The translations under genes and the position numbers were made by a program. The notes below the pieces were generated by a model, which saw nothing but the letters and a program-made list of their open reading frames with translations, made no database searches and was not told the DNA's origin. From NCBI GenBank assembly GCA_030621275.1, contig JAUXHY010000075.1, positions 1 through 6,583 on the forward strand: DNA of 6,583 nucleotides, given 5' to 3'. Source of the DNA: a bacterium. Lineage in GTDB: Bacteria; Fidelibacterota; Marinisomatia; Marinisomatales; JAHJCW01. This document shows, in pieces, positions 1-6,227 of the stretch (within the stretch, counting starts at the first letter, position 1; the number at the start of each line of letters is the position of its first letter).

Positions 1-150
1 AGGCACCTTACCTGGTCGGAATCCGGGAATTTTTATTTGTTTGCCAAATTTTCCCATAAATTTGTTAAAATCATCTGACAATTCATTCCACTCCAACCCT
101 ACGGTTAATTCCTGAGTATATGAATTGATTTCCTTTAAATTAATATCCAT
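1..150 (-). CDS. tig: Trigger factor, N-terminal fragment (runs off the left edge)
   Basis: The minus-strand frame opens with ATG at 150 and stays open for 50 codons to the window edge. Trigger factor is the ribosome-bound chaperone and prolyl isomerase that meets nascent chains at the exit tunnel. The visible part is the start of its ribosome-binding domain. It begins MDINLKEINS, and residues 42-50 read IPGFRPGKVP, matching the family's GFRxGKVP ribosome-docking loop, which is the decisive signature. The spacing from the start to that motif (about 42 residues) also fits the family. An AGGA Shine-Dalgarno lies at 157-160, seven nucleotides before the ATG. A terminator-like hairpin sits just upstream (172-202), so expression depends on read-through or on a promoter I cannot place. 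The isomerase and substrate-binding domains are outside the window. Confidence 0.92.
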   Translation of the reverse strand, partial: MDINLKEINSYTQELTVGLEWNELSDDFNKFMGKFGKQIKIPGFRPGKVP

Positions 151-171
151 TATTGTTCCTAAGTTATTAAA

Positions 172-202
172 ATAGCCCTGCCATCTTAAATAACAGGGCT
201 AT
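172..202 (-). terminator. Hairpin terminator or attenuator between the small hypothetical gene and tig
   Basis: Perfect 9-bp inverted repeat: ATAGCCCTG at 172-180 and its complement at 194-202, with a 13-nt loop. On the minus strand the stem is followed by TTTTAATAA, a short U-rich stretch. It lies 23 nt beyond the stop of the small gene at 226-657 and only about 11 nt before the tig ribosome binding site. It could end transcription or act as a partial attenuator for tig. Confidence 0.65.
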
Positions 203-225
203 ATTTTTAAAAAATTTATAATTTT

Positions 226-657
226 TTATTGTTTTAATCGGTAAACAGCACCTTCCATAGTTTTTAAAAACTTTTCTAATTGTGTTTTTGTATGGAATAG
301 GTCACCTATATTTTCAAAAATATCCGAAGGATACATTTCTTCATCATAATCTCTAAGTAAATTTGATTCCAATTTCAATGTCATATCACGTATGACTTGT
401 TTTGGTATGTCCTTAGTTCTCAAAAAATTAATAAGCAGATTTAGTTTTCCATCAGAGCTTAGATGAAACAAGGGGATTAAACCTATATCAGATTCGCATC
501 TAAATGTAAGGGTCCCTTTATCACTGCCTCGTCCCCATGTAATGTTATCAGCATATTTCTCGGAAAATTCAATTAACTCAATACCGACCTTAGCAACCTC
601 CCGTGTACAATTTTTTCGTAATTCTTCCGTAAATGTTTTTTTATTCCATGTTACCAT
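226..657 (-). CDS. Uncharacterised 143-residue protein
   Basis: I do not recognise this family. The ATG at 657 has a GAGGT Shine-Dalgarno at 667-671 about nine nucleotides upstream, and the frame runs to a TAA at 226, so it looks like a genuine gene. The protein is soluble and charged, with no signal peptide or membrane segment. Residues 5-36 look like a long N-terminal helix. Residues 39-75 look like a run of beta strands, including ITWGRGSDKGTLTF and a following G-x-L pair. Residues 82-100 and 123-140 are probably helices. There is no obvious catalytic His/Cys/Asp cluster. Only C17 and C54 are cysteines. It stands alone between two hairpin terminators, upstream of tig, so context says little about its role. 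Base and codon use match the neighbours, giving no sign of recent transfer. Confidence 0.75.
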   Translation of the reverse strand: MVTWNKKTFTEELRKNCTREVAKVGIELIEFSEKYADNITWGRGSDKGTLTFRCESDIGLIPLFHLSSDGKLNLLINFLRTKDIPKQVIRDMTLKLESNLLRDYDEEMYPSDIFENIGDLFHTKTQLEKFLKTMEGAVYRLKQ

Positions 658-735
658 TAAAATTTGACCTCAATATATATAAAATGTTAGAAAAGCATAA
701 TTCTCAGGGGTTGAATTTACGGGTAATGTAAAAGA

Positions 736-769
736 AAATAAAGCATCTGTTTTCACAGATGCTTTATTT
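736..769 (-). terminator. Terminator of the M1 peptidase gene
   Basis: Perfect 15-bp stem (736-750 with 755-769) around a TTTC tetraloop, core AAAGCATCTGT. On the minus strand it is followed by TTTTCTTTTACA. It begins 22 nt past the peptidase stop codon at 792-794. The AT-rich outer pairs give U-rich flanks on both sides, so it could work bidirectionally, although no plus-strand gene needs it. Confidence 0.85.
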
Positions 770-791
770 CATTATTAAAATATTATTTGCG

Positions 792-3710
792 TTAGAAACT
801 AATTGAATTTAGACTGAATGTGAATTCAAATCTTATTCTCTCTTTTATCCACTCGAAATCAGCTATTACAGACTCCTCATCCCAACTTTGATATACCGGT
901 AAATATACTTTAACTACTCCAAGATCAACAGTCAATCCTGCATCAATATAGTTGTCATGTAGATCGGTAGCTCCCGCGATGTCGGCAAAAAATTCAAGCG
1001 GCATATTTGTAAAAGATTGGGTTAGATTTAATCCCCAACTAGTTTCATTTGAGTAAATAGCTCGATTACCATCCATTACCAAACCGCGCAATCCGGGTCC
1101 ATCTTGAATATATTGACGTTCATAAATAGCAGGGAAAGTGTTGTCATCAAGTTCCATACGGTTGAATACAAATGCTGAATTGAAATTTGGGTCAACTCCA
1201 CCACTTAAATATGTATTATATTGCTGAGGTATATACCCGTCATTCAGGAATGTACCAACCCAGCCCCTTAGATTAGTAATACTTTTCTTTGAATTTCTCC
1301 ACCGTAGATTTCCGGTCAGATTAATTTTTGAAAATTCATTTTTACAGAACGATGACATAAGATTAGCTTGAATAGAATACCTTAAAAGAGGATTAGGTCT
1401 GTGACTATAATTTAACCCAATATCACCAATTAAATATTTACCGGAGGAATAATATTCTGATATTACTGCATCCCGTTCAATATCATGCGTGTACACAGCA
1501 GCATTTATACGTGTAGCAGGCGTGGAAACAATCGGTTTCCGAATTAATCCGTTAAAGGCAAATTTCCCGCCCTTTCGACCTTGATAATCATTGTAACCTG
1601 CAGAAAGAGAAAATGATCTAAATCCAAATGATTGATAGAATGTTTTTTGAACTTGAGCACTTCCTACTAATTTATTATTTGCAAAATCCCACATCGGTTT
1701 AACCGATATTCCATAGTTAAAAGTAAGGGCATATCCACTGTACGCCAAAACTCCGGGACTCCAGCTATTATATTCATTGACACTAAATAACCATGGGAGC
1801 CAATAGACATTACGCTTGTTATAATCTGGTTCGTCAAACACGAAATCGAGTCCAACGGAGTGTTTAGTAGTATTATTACTTTTATTCAAATCCGGTAATA
1901 AGTTGCTTGGATCAGCAATCGCTTTTACCGCTCCTTCCGGCGATGCAAACGTTCTTGATCCAGTAAACCCGTCAACCCATTCGGATGATACTTCATCACC
2001 ATCTTTATTATAGTAAGCAATTTCAACAGGAGCAGTTAATTCACCTTTATTTATAACAATAAAAGAATCTCCCTTCTTTTTAATGCAGTAATCAACTGTT
2101 TTAGTGTCATTTATAACTCCATCAAAATACCATGATAAATCATCATCTGTACCACTTTCAAATGCTTGTCTAATATCTGCTGGTTGCGGATGTTTGAACT
2201 TCCACTCATCAAAATACTCCTGCATAATTTTGTCCATTAACTCTTCGCCAAGATAATGCTGTAAGTAATAAGTATAAATCGCCGCTTTACCATAAACCAA
2301 TGAACCGTAATTCCCTTGATTTATTTCCGTTGAAGTAATATCAATTGGTTGTTCATCTCCTAAAATTGCACGTTGATTATATCCAAAATATCCCATAAGC
2401 CAACTCATAGTAACTTTATTGGCAATCTTCAATTTATTCTGGATAAAATCAGAGAAAATAATAGTTTCCCCCCTGTCACTATATTTCTTTTCCCAATATT
2501 TAAGATTTGCATAAGTATTTAATCCTTCATCTTGCCAAGCATGATCACGCTCATCAAAACCGAGGATACCGTATAACCAATTATGTCCAACTTCATGCAT
2601 AATCACATATTCCAACGCATCTTTAGAAGGCATTTTTGATATTACTGTTATATTAGGATATTCCATTCCGCCACCAGCCGACATATCACCATCCACTGCG
2701 GATACATGATTGTAAGGATACTCTAAATAAAATTTACTATACCAATAAGTTGCATCGCTGATGTATTCTAATGAATTTTCCCATAGTTCAGCATTTTTCG
2801 GTAGATACATGCTCCAGAGTATAACCACTCTACCGGATTCCTCAAATTTTAATTCTCCTTTACGAACGATCCAATTGGGATCGGCAAACCATGCAAAATC
2901 ATGCACATTTTCCTGATGGAAATGCAATGTTTTCATTTCTCCGGATTTTTCATTATCGTTTTTTACCAATTTTTTTAAAGCTTTCTTCAATTCTTTCTTT
3001 TCAAGACTATGCAATTTATCACCTTCTGCTGCAAGCGAATCCAGCCAAGCATATTCTGCTTCCCCATTCACCAAATCTCCGGTAGCCATTATTCTGTAAT
3101 TTTCTGGAAGAGTAATTTTTACATCAAAGGTTCCAAATTCACTGTAGAATTCTCCCATATTAAGATACGGCATCGGATGCCATCCATCATTGTCATAAAC
3201 TGCCGGTTTCGGATACCACTGAGAAATTTCATAATGTTTTCCGGAATGACCTAATCTTGAGAATACTTTCGGTATCTTGACAAAAAATGGCGTTTCAATT
3301 AATACGCTTTCACCGGGTTTAAGCAGGTGTGGTAAATGGACTTTAGCTACATCAATCCACTCCGGGTGGTATTCCCAATTCATACTCTCTCCGTCGATTT
3401 TAAAATCGAGACTGTCAATATATCCTCTATCATCTTCATCAGCAAAATAGAATTTTGTGTGGCCTTGGTCAAAACCCTGTTTAGCACCAGCAGTTTCATT
3501 ATTTTTATAGGCATTGGGCCATAAGTGAAACCAAATGAAATCAAGTTCATCCAGTGAATTATTTGTATATGTTAATTTTTCATAAGCTGATAATGTATGC
3601 AATGAATCATCTAATGTTACATCAATATCATATTCGCAATATTGTTGAAAATATGGTTTTTGTGCAAAAATAAATGATATTAGAATTAATAGAATTGCAA
3701 TTCTTTTCAT
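792..3710 (-). CDS. Secreted M1-family zinc metallopeptidase with a C-terminal beta-barrel-like region
   Basis: 972 residues from ATG 3710. This start is preferred to the in-frame TTG at 3716, because AAAGGA at 3718-3723 is seven nucleotides from the ATG and abuts the TTG. Numbering is from the ATG. Residues 1-17 are a signal peptide ending FIFA-Q. Residues about 25-320 are the M1 N-terminal beta domain, with a Lys/Glu-rich helical insert near 230-260. The catalytic domain has GGGMEYPN (346-353, in place of the classical GAMEN) and the zinc site HEVGH (372-376) with E395 after exactly 18 residues. Y473 is a candidate catalytic tyrosine. Residues about 538-610 look like the beta-sandwich that ends many M1 enzymes. 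Residues about 617-972 are rich in alternating strand patterns, contain GLRG at 873-876 as in Omp85-type barrels, and end in Phe. The enzyme should trim peptides outside the cytoplasm. Substrate is unknown. It is monocistronic between terminators. Confidence 0.9.
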   Translation of the reverse strand: MKRIAILLILISFIFAQKPYFQQYCEYDIDVTLDDSLHTLSAYEKLTYTNNSLDELDFIWFHLWPNAYKNNETAGAKQGFDQGHTKFYFADEDDRGYIDSLDFKIDGESMNWEYHPEWIDVAKVHLPHLLKPGESVLIETPFFVKIPKVFSRLGHSGKHYEISQWYPKPAVYDNDGWHPMPYLNMGEFYSEFGTFDVKITLPENYRIMATGDLVNGEAEYAWLDSLAAEGDKLHSLEKKELKKALKKLVKNDNEKSGEMKTLHFHQENVHDFAWFADPNWIVRKGELKFEESGRVVILWSMYLPKNAELWENSLEYISDATYWYSKFYLEYPYNHVSAVDGDMSAGGGMEYPNITVISKMPSKDALEYVIMHEVGHNWLYGILGFDERDHAWQDEGLNTYANLKYWEKKYSDRGETIIFSDFIQNKLKIANKVTMSWLMGYFGYNQRAILGDEQPIDITSTEINQGNYGSLVYGKAAIYTYYLQHYLGEELMDKIMQEYFDEWKFKHPQPADIRQAFESGTDDDLSWYFDGVINDTKTVDYCIKKKGDSFIVINKGELTAPVEIAYYNKDGDEVSSEWVDGFTGSRTFASPEGAVKAIADPSNLLPDLNKSNNTTKHSVGLDFVFDEPDYNKRNVYWLPWLFSVNEYNSWSPGVLAYSGYALTFNYGISVKPMWDFANNKLVGSAQVQKTFYQSFGFRSFSLSAGYNDYQGRKGGKFAFNGLIRKPIVSTPATRINAAVYTHDIERDAVISEYYSSGKYLIGDIGLNYSHRPNPLLRYSIQANLMSSFCKNEFSKINLTGNLRWRNSKKSITNLRGWVGTFLNDGYIPQQYNTYLSGGVDPNFNSAFVFNRMELDDNTFPAIYERQYIQDGPGLRGLVMDGNRAIYSNETSWGLNLTQSFTNMPLEFFADIAGATDLHDNYIDAGLTVDLGVVKVYLPVYQSWDEESVIADFEWIKERIRFEFTFSLNSISF

Positions 3711-3797
3711 GATCAAATCCTTTAGTTTAGGTTCATAAACAAAATCTTAGACAATAGAATTTAGAAATAGTTGTCTTTATCAACTATATTTAAATAA

Positions 3798-3827
3798 TAA
3801 AAACCCCGCACAAAACGGGGCTTTTTT
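3798..3827 (-). terminator. Rho-independent terminator of the rubrerythrin gene
   Basis: On the minus strand the RNA reads AAAAAGCCCCG, a seven-nucleotide loop (TTTTGTG), then CGGGGTTTTT. This gives a GC core with one G-U wobble plus A-U pairs, followed by TTATTATTT. It starts about 18 nt after the rubrerythrin stop (3845-3847). This is the most canonical terminator in the window. Confidence 0.9.
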
Positions 3828-3844
3828 TATATATCAGAATAGAA

Positions 3845-4420
3845 TTAATAATTCTTTTCCATAATTTCAAAATATGATTGCGGATGGTCACAAGCAGGGC
3901 AAACTTTTGGAGCGCCTTTTCCCTCATGTAGATATCCACAATTTCTACATTTCCATATAATTTTGCCATCTCTCTTAAATACTCTTCCATCTTCAAGATT
4001 ATTGTACAAAGTACGATATCTTTCCTCGTGAGCTTTTTCAACTTTGGCAATTTGTCTGAATACATTTGCTACGTCTTTAAATCCCGCTTCTTCAGCAATG
4101 TCAGCAAAAACCGGATATAGTTCAGTCCATTCTTCATTTTCACCATCGGCGGATGCTTTCAAATTTTCTAAAGTTGTTCCAATTTTACCTGCTGGATATG
4201 TTGCAGTAATCTCAACCATTCTACCTTCTAAAAATTTGAAAAATCGCTTAGCGTGTTCCTTCTCGTTGAGAGCTGTTTCGGCAAAAATCGCCGATATCTG
4301 TTCGAGTCCTTCCTTTTTTGCCTGTTTGGCAAAATAATCATATCGCATACGTGCTTGTGATTCCCCGGCAAACGCTTTTAGTAAATTTTGTTCTGTTTTT
4401 GTTCCTTTTAAGGAAGCCAT
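3845..4420 (-). CDS. rbr: Rubrerythrin (peroxide reductase)
   Basis: 191 residues, the usual length for classical rubrerythrin. It reduces hydrogen peroxide to water in the cytoplasm with electrons passed through its rubredoxin centre, and is characteristic of anaerobes and microaerophiles. The ferritin-like diiron domain (residues 1-145) shows E20 (in [10 protein letters not shown]), E53 and H56 (in ETALNEKEH), E94 and E97 (in [10 protein letters not shown]), and E128 with H131 (in [10 protein letters not shown]). The C-terminal rubredoxin domain has CRNCGY (C158, C161) and CPACDHP (C174, C177) for the FeS4 site. All expected ligands are present. AGGAGA at 4426-4431 lies five nucleotides before the ATG. 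The gene is separated from the upstream sod by a terminator and has a possible promoter of its own, so it is probably co-regulated with the perR-prx-sod cluster rather than co-transcribed. Confidence 0.96.
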   Translation of the reverse strand: MASLKGTKTEQNLLKAFAGESQARMRYDYFAKQAKKEGLEQISAIFAETALNEKEHAKRFFKFLEGRMVEITATYPAGKIGTTLENLKASADGENEEWTELYPVFADIAEEAGFKDVANVFRQIAKVEKAHEERYRTLYNNLEDGRVFKRDGKIIWKCRNCGYLHEGKGAPKVCPACDHPQSYFEIMEKNY

Positions 4421-4443
4421 AATTTTCTCCTAGTAAATAAAAC

Positions 4444-4471
4444 TGATTAAATTATTCAAATATCTTGTCAA
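4444..4471 (-). promoter_or_regulatory. Possible rubrerythrin promoter
   Basis: A perfect TTGACA (4466-4471 on the minus strand) is followed after 16 bp by TAATCA (4444-4449), a poor -10. Predicted start near 4437, just ahead of the ribosome binding site. The -35 lies five base pairs past the sod terminator. The good -35 and the position support it; the -10 is weak. Confidence 0.4.
4451..4463. promoter_or_regulatory. Candidate regulator half-site in the rubrerythrin promoter
   Basis: Plus-strand ATTATTCAAATAT matches ATTATTCCAATAT at 6201-6213, one arm plus spacer of the perR palindrome, at 12 of 13 positions. It falls between the proposed -35 and -10 of rubrerythrin, where a bound repressor would block polymerase. 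The second arm is not convincingly present, and the local AT richness makes chance similarity possible. Confidence 0.3.
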
Positions 4472-4476
4472 AATTT

Positions 4477-4512
4477 AAAAAAGAAGTCCACTAATTTGCG
4501 AACTTCTTTTTT
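4477..4512 (-). terminator. Terminator of the sod gene
   Basis: Perfect 11-bp stem, AAAAAAGAAGT with ACTTCTTTTTT (4502-4512 and 4477-4487, read on the minus strand). In RNA it is extended inward by UCGC/GUGG pairing with two G-U wobbles, leaving an AAAUUA loop. The 3' arm ends in six U. It begins four nucleotides after the sod stop codon. Confidence 0.85.
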
Positions 4513-4516
4513 CTAT

Positions 4517-5095
4517 TTAATCTAGATTTCCTTCTACAAAATCCCAATTAACTAAATTCCAAAATGCTTCAACATACTGTGGTCGCGCGTTACGATAATC
4601 CACATAGTAAGCATGCTCCCAAACATCACAAGTTAACAATGCTGTTTTTCCACTTGTTAACACCGTTCCTGCATTACTTGTATTGATTATTTCCAATCCG
4701 TTTTCACCATTTACTAACCAAGTCCAACCGGAACCAAAATTGGTAACAGCTGATTTGGTGAATTTTTCTCTGAATTTATCGAATAATCCAAATGATTTTT
4801 CGATTTCTTCCAACAATGTTCCGGTCGGTTTGCCACCGCCATTTGGATTTAAACAATTCCAATAAAAACTGTGATTCCATACTTGGGCTGCATTATTAAA
4901 AATTCCGCCAACTGGTGCTTTTTTTATAATATCTTCCAACGCCATATCTTCAAATTCTGTTCCGGGAATTAAATTATTCAAATTGGTTACATAGGCATTA
5001 TGATGTTTTCCATAATGAAATTCTAAAGTCTCTTTTGAAATATGCGGTTGTAAAGTATCCATTGCAAATTGTAATTCTGGTAATTTATGTGTCAT
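4517..5095 (-). CDS. sodB: Superoxide dismutase, iron type
   Basis: 192 residues, the normal size for Fe/Mn superoxide dismutase, which converts superoxide to oxygen and hydrogen peroxide. The metal ligands are all visible: H27 (LEFHYGKHH), H75 (WNHSFYW), and D157 and H161 (DVWEHAYY). Second-sphere residues H31 and Y35 are also in place. Q71 in AAQVWNH, supplied from the N-terminal half, is the hallmark of the iron form, as is the NTSNAGT stretch at 138-144. A cambialistic enzyme cannot be excluded. No signal peptide, so cytoplasmic. AAAGGAG at 5101-5107 sits five nucleotides before the ATG. The gene is 65 nt downstream of the peroxiredoxin, with a strong hairpin in the gap, and is probably co-transcribed from the perR promoter, although the hairpin may lower or uncouple its expression. 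Its peroxide product is the substrate of the two neighbouring peroxidases. Confidence 0.96.
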   Translation of the reverse strand: MTHKLPELQFAMDTLQPHISKETLEFHYGKHHNAYVTNLNNLIPGTEFEDMALEDIIKKAPVGGIFNNAAQVWNHSFYWNCLNPNGGGKPTGTLLEEIEKSFGLFDKFREKFTKSAVTNFGSGWTWLVNGENGLEIINTSNAGTVLTSGKTALLTCDVWEHAYYVDYRNARPQYVEAFWNLVNWDFVEGNLD

Positions 5096-5118
5096 AAAAA
5101 CTCCTTTAAATTATAATT

Positions 5119-5148
5119 AGCAGGAGCAGAAGTAACTCTGCTCCTGCT
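5119..5148. other. Strong intercistronic hairpin between prx and sod
   Basis: Perfect 12-bp inverted repeat, AGCAGGAGCAGA at 5119-5130 with its complement at 5137-5148 and a six-nucleotide loop. It is the most GC-rich stem in the window. No U-tract follows on either strand (minus-strand flank is AATTATAATT), so it is a poor Rho-independent terminator. It may be a processing or mRNA-stability element, a weak attenuator, or a Rho-assisted end. Confidence 0.6.
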
Positions 5149-5160
5149 TTAATACGAGGG

Positions 5161-5805
5161 TTATAACTCGCTCGCGTGCTTATCTAAATAATCTGCTACA
5201 CCGATAGTATCGGCTTTCATTCCAGTGTCACCATCTTCCCAACCTGCAGGACAAACTTCGCCGTGATTCTGATTGAAGGATAAGGCGTCAATCATCCTTA
5301 GCATTTCATCAATGTTACGCCCTAATGGTAGATCATTGATTACAGCATGGCGTACAATACCATCTTCATCAATTAAAAATGATCCGCGCAAAGCAACATC
5401 TCCGCCAACAGTGGTCTCTTCTTCTCCGGCTTCTGTTTCCACATACGCAGGCGTTGCCCCGATCAAAACATCGTATTTACGAGAAATTGATTTATCTTTA
5501 TCAGCAATGAGAGGATATTTTACTTGTCCAATTCCACCATTATTGACGTCGGTATTTTTCCAAGCCAGGTGACTAAACTCTGAATCAATTGAGCAGCCGA
5601 GTACTTGTACTCCACGTTTTTCAAATTCCGCTAAGCGATGGTCGAAAGCAATGATCTCCGTCGGACATACAAAAGTAAAGTCCAATGGATAGAAAAACAA
5701 CACAACTTTTTTTCCTTTATAATCTGACAATCTAACATCTTTAAAACTATTATCCGCCATTACGGCAGTTGCTTTAAAATCCGGTGCTGGTTTTGTTACT
5801 AACAT
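5161..5805 (-). CDS. Typical 2-Cys peroxiredoxin (AhpC/Prx1 type)
   Basis: 214 residues. It reduces hydrogen peroxide and organic peroxides through a peroxidatic cysteine, recycled by thioredoxin or an AhpF-like reductase (neither encoded here). The active site is P40-x3-T44-x2-C47 within FTFVCPTE, with R140 as the catalytic arginine. The resolving cysteine is C185 in GEVCPAGW. An extra stretch of about 17 residues (around 117-134, acidic and Gly/Thr-rich) sits before VALRG. Similar inserts occur in Bacteroidota-type homologues from memory. GGIG (90-93) and Y206-L207 near the C-terminus correspond to the GGLG and YF motifs linked to overoxidation sensitivity. Start ATG 5805 has AAAGGA at 5813-5818, seven nucleotides upstream. 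It begins only 22 nt after the perR stop, so the two are almost certainly co-transcribed and peroxide-regulated. A symbol such as ahpC or prx cannot be assigned confidently. Confidence 0.95.
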   Translation of the reverse strand: MLVTKPAPDFKATAVMADNSFKDVRLSDYKGKKVVLFFYPLDFTFVCPTEIIAFDHRLAEFEKRGVQVLGCSIDSEFSHLAWKNTDVNNGGIGQVKYPLIADKDKSISRKYDVLIGATPAYVETEAGEEETTVGGDVALRGSFLIDEDGIVRHAVINDLPLGRNIDEMLRMIDALSFNQNHGEVCPAGWEDGDTGMKADTIGVADYLDKHASEL

Positions 5806-5827
5806 TATTTATTCCTTTATTTTATTG

Positions 5828-6199
5828 TTAATTATTTTGACAGTCTTTACAAATTCCGACTAAATGAATTTGGCATCTGTCGATAATATGATTTGTTTTT
5901 GATTCTACTTGTGAAACAAAATCTTTTGTATTTATATCGATATCAAAAACTCGATTACATGTTTTACATTGAAAATGCTGATGGTCATCCAAGAAAGCAT
6001 CATAGTGAATTGTTCCATCGATATTTATTGATTTAAGTAATTTGTTATCAACTAATTGTCCAAGATTACGATAAACGGTTCCCAAGCTGACATTCGGTAG
6101 TTGTGTCCGCGCTTTTTCATATACATAATCAGCAGTTGGATGAGTTCGGGTATCCTGAACAATATTTAATATTAAATCTCTTTGTTTACTGAATCGCAT
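5828..6199 (-). CDS. perR: Peroxide-responsive Fur-family repressor (PerR-like)
   Basis: 123 residues, slightly short for the family because the N-terminus is trimmed. The winged-helix DNA-binding domain (1-62) contains the recognition helix region NVSLGTVYRNLGQL (36-49). The dimerisation domain carries two CxxC pairs for structural zinc, C78/C81 and C117/C120. The regulatory metal site can be matched residue by residue to Bacillus subtilis PerR: H20 (H37), D67 (D85), H73 and H75 (H91, H93) and D86 (D104). Aspartate at the last position, rather than the glutamate of Fur, is associated with peroxide sensing, so PerR is preferred over Fur or Zur. With Fe(II) bound it should repress and be inactivated by histidine oxidation. 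It heads the operon with prx and probably sod, and a palindrome on its own promoter suggests autoregulation. Only a weak GGA precedes the ATG; the next in-frame upstream codons soon reach a stop, which fixes the start. Confidence 0.9.
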   Translation of the reverse strand: MRFSKQRDLILNIVQDTRTHPTADYVYEKARTQLPNVSLGTVYRNLGQLVDNKLLKSINIDGTIHYDAFLDDHQHFQCKTCNRVFDIDINTKDFVSQVESKTNHIIDRCQIHLVGICKDCQNN

Positions 6200-6227
6200 T
6201 ATTATTCCAATATTTCATGGAATAATA
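6200..6227. promoter_or_regulatory. Candidate PerR operator: 10-bp inverted repeat on the perR promoter
   Basis: TATTATTCCA (6200-6209) and its exact complement TGGAATAATA (6218-6227) are separated by eight bases. The repeat overlaps the last bases of the -10, covers the predicted transcription start near 6218, and abuts the perR start codon, ideal for autorepression. It is not the Bacillus 7-1-7 Per box, so assignment to PerR is inference from position. Confidence 0.55.

Noticed and set aside
2891..3524. Plus-strand open frames of 62-81 codons within the M1 peptidase gene
   Set aside because: They lie antisense to a well-supported gene, show no family signature and no credible ribosome binding site; they mirror its codon composition.
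3711..3716. TTG at 3716 as the start of the M1 peptidase
   Set aside because: The ribosome binding site at 3718-3723 is too close to it and correctly spaced for the ATG at 3710, which also begins a cleaner signal peptide.
3749..3776. Six-base inverted repeat AGACAA/TTGTCT upstream of the M1 peptidase
   Set aside because: Short arms with a 16-base AT-rich gap; expected by chance in such sequence.
3717..3797. Promoter for the M1 peptidase (TTGATA near 3780-3785)
   Set aside because: No -10 hexamer of reasonable quality at 16-18 bp spacing. A promoter must exist between the terminator and the gene, but I cannot place it.
3790..4065. Minus-strand 91-codon frame overlapping the 3' part of rubrerythrin and its terminator
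   Set aside because: It is a shifted frame of the rubredoxin region and runs through the terminator hairpin.
4044..4337. Plus-strand 97-codon frame antisense to rubrerythrin
   Set aside because: The rubrerythrin frame has every metal ligand. The antisense translation is low in meaningful pattern.
5273..5572. Plus-strand 99-codon frame antisense to the peroxiredoxin
   Set aside because: Overlaps a gene with all catalytic residues; Ser/Pro-rich translation typical of an antisense shadow.
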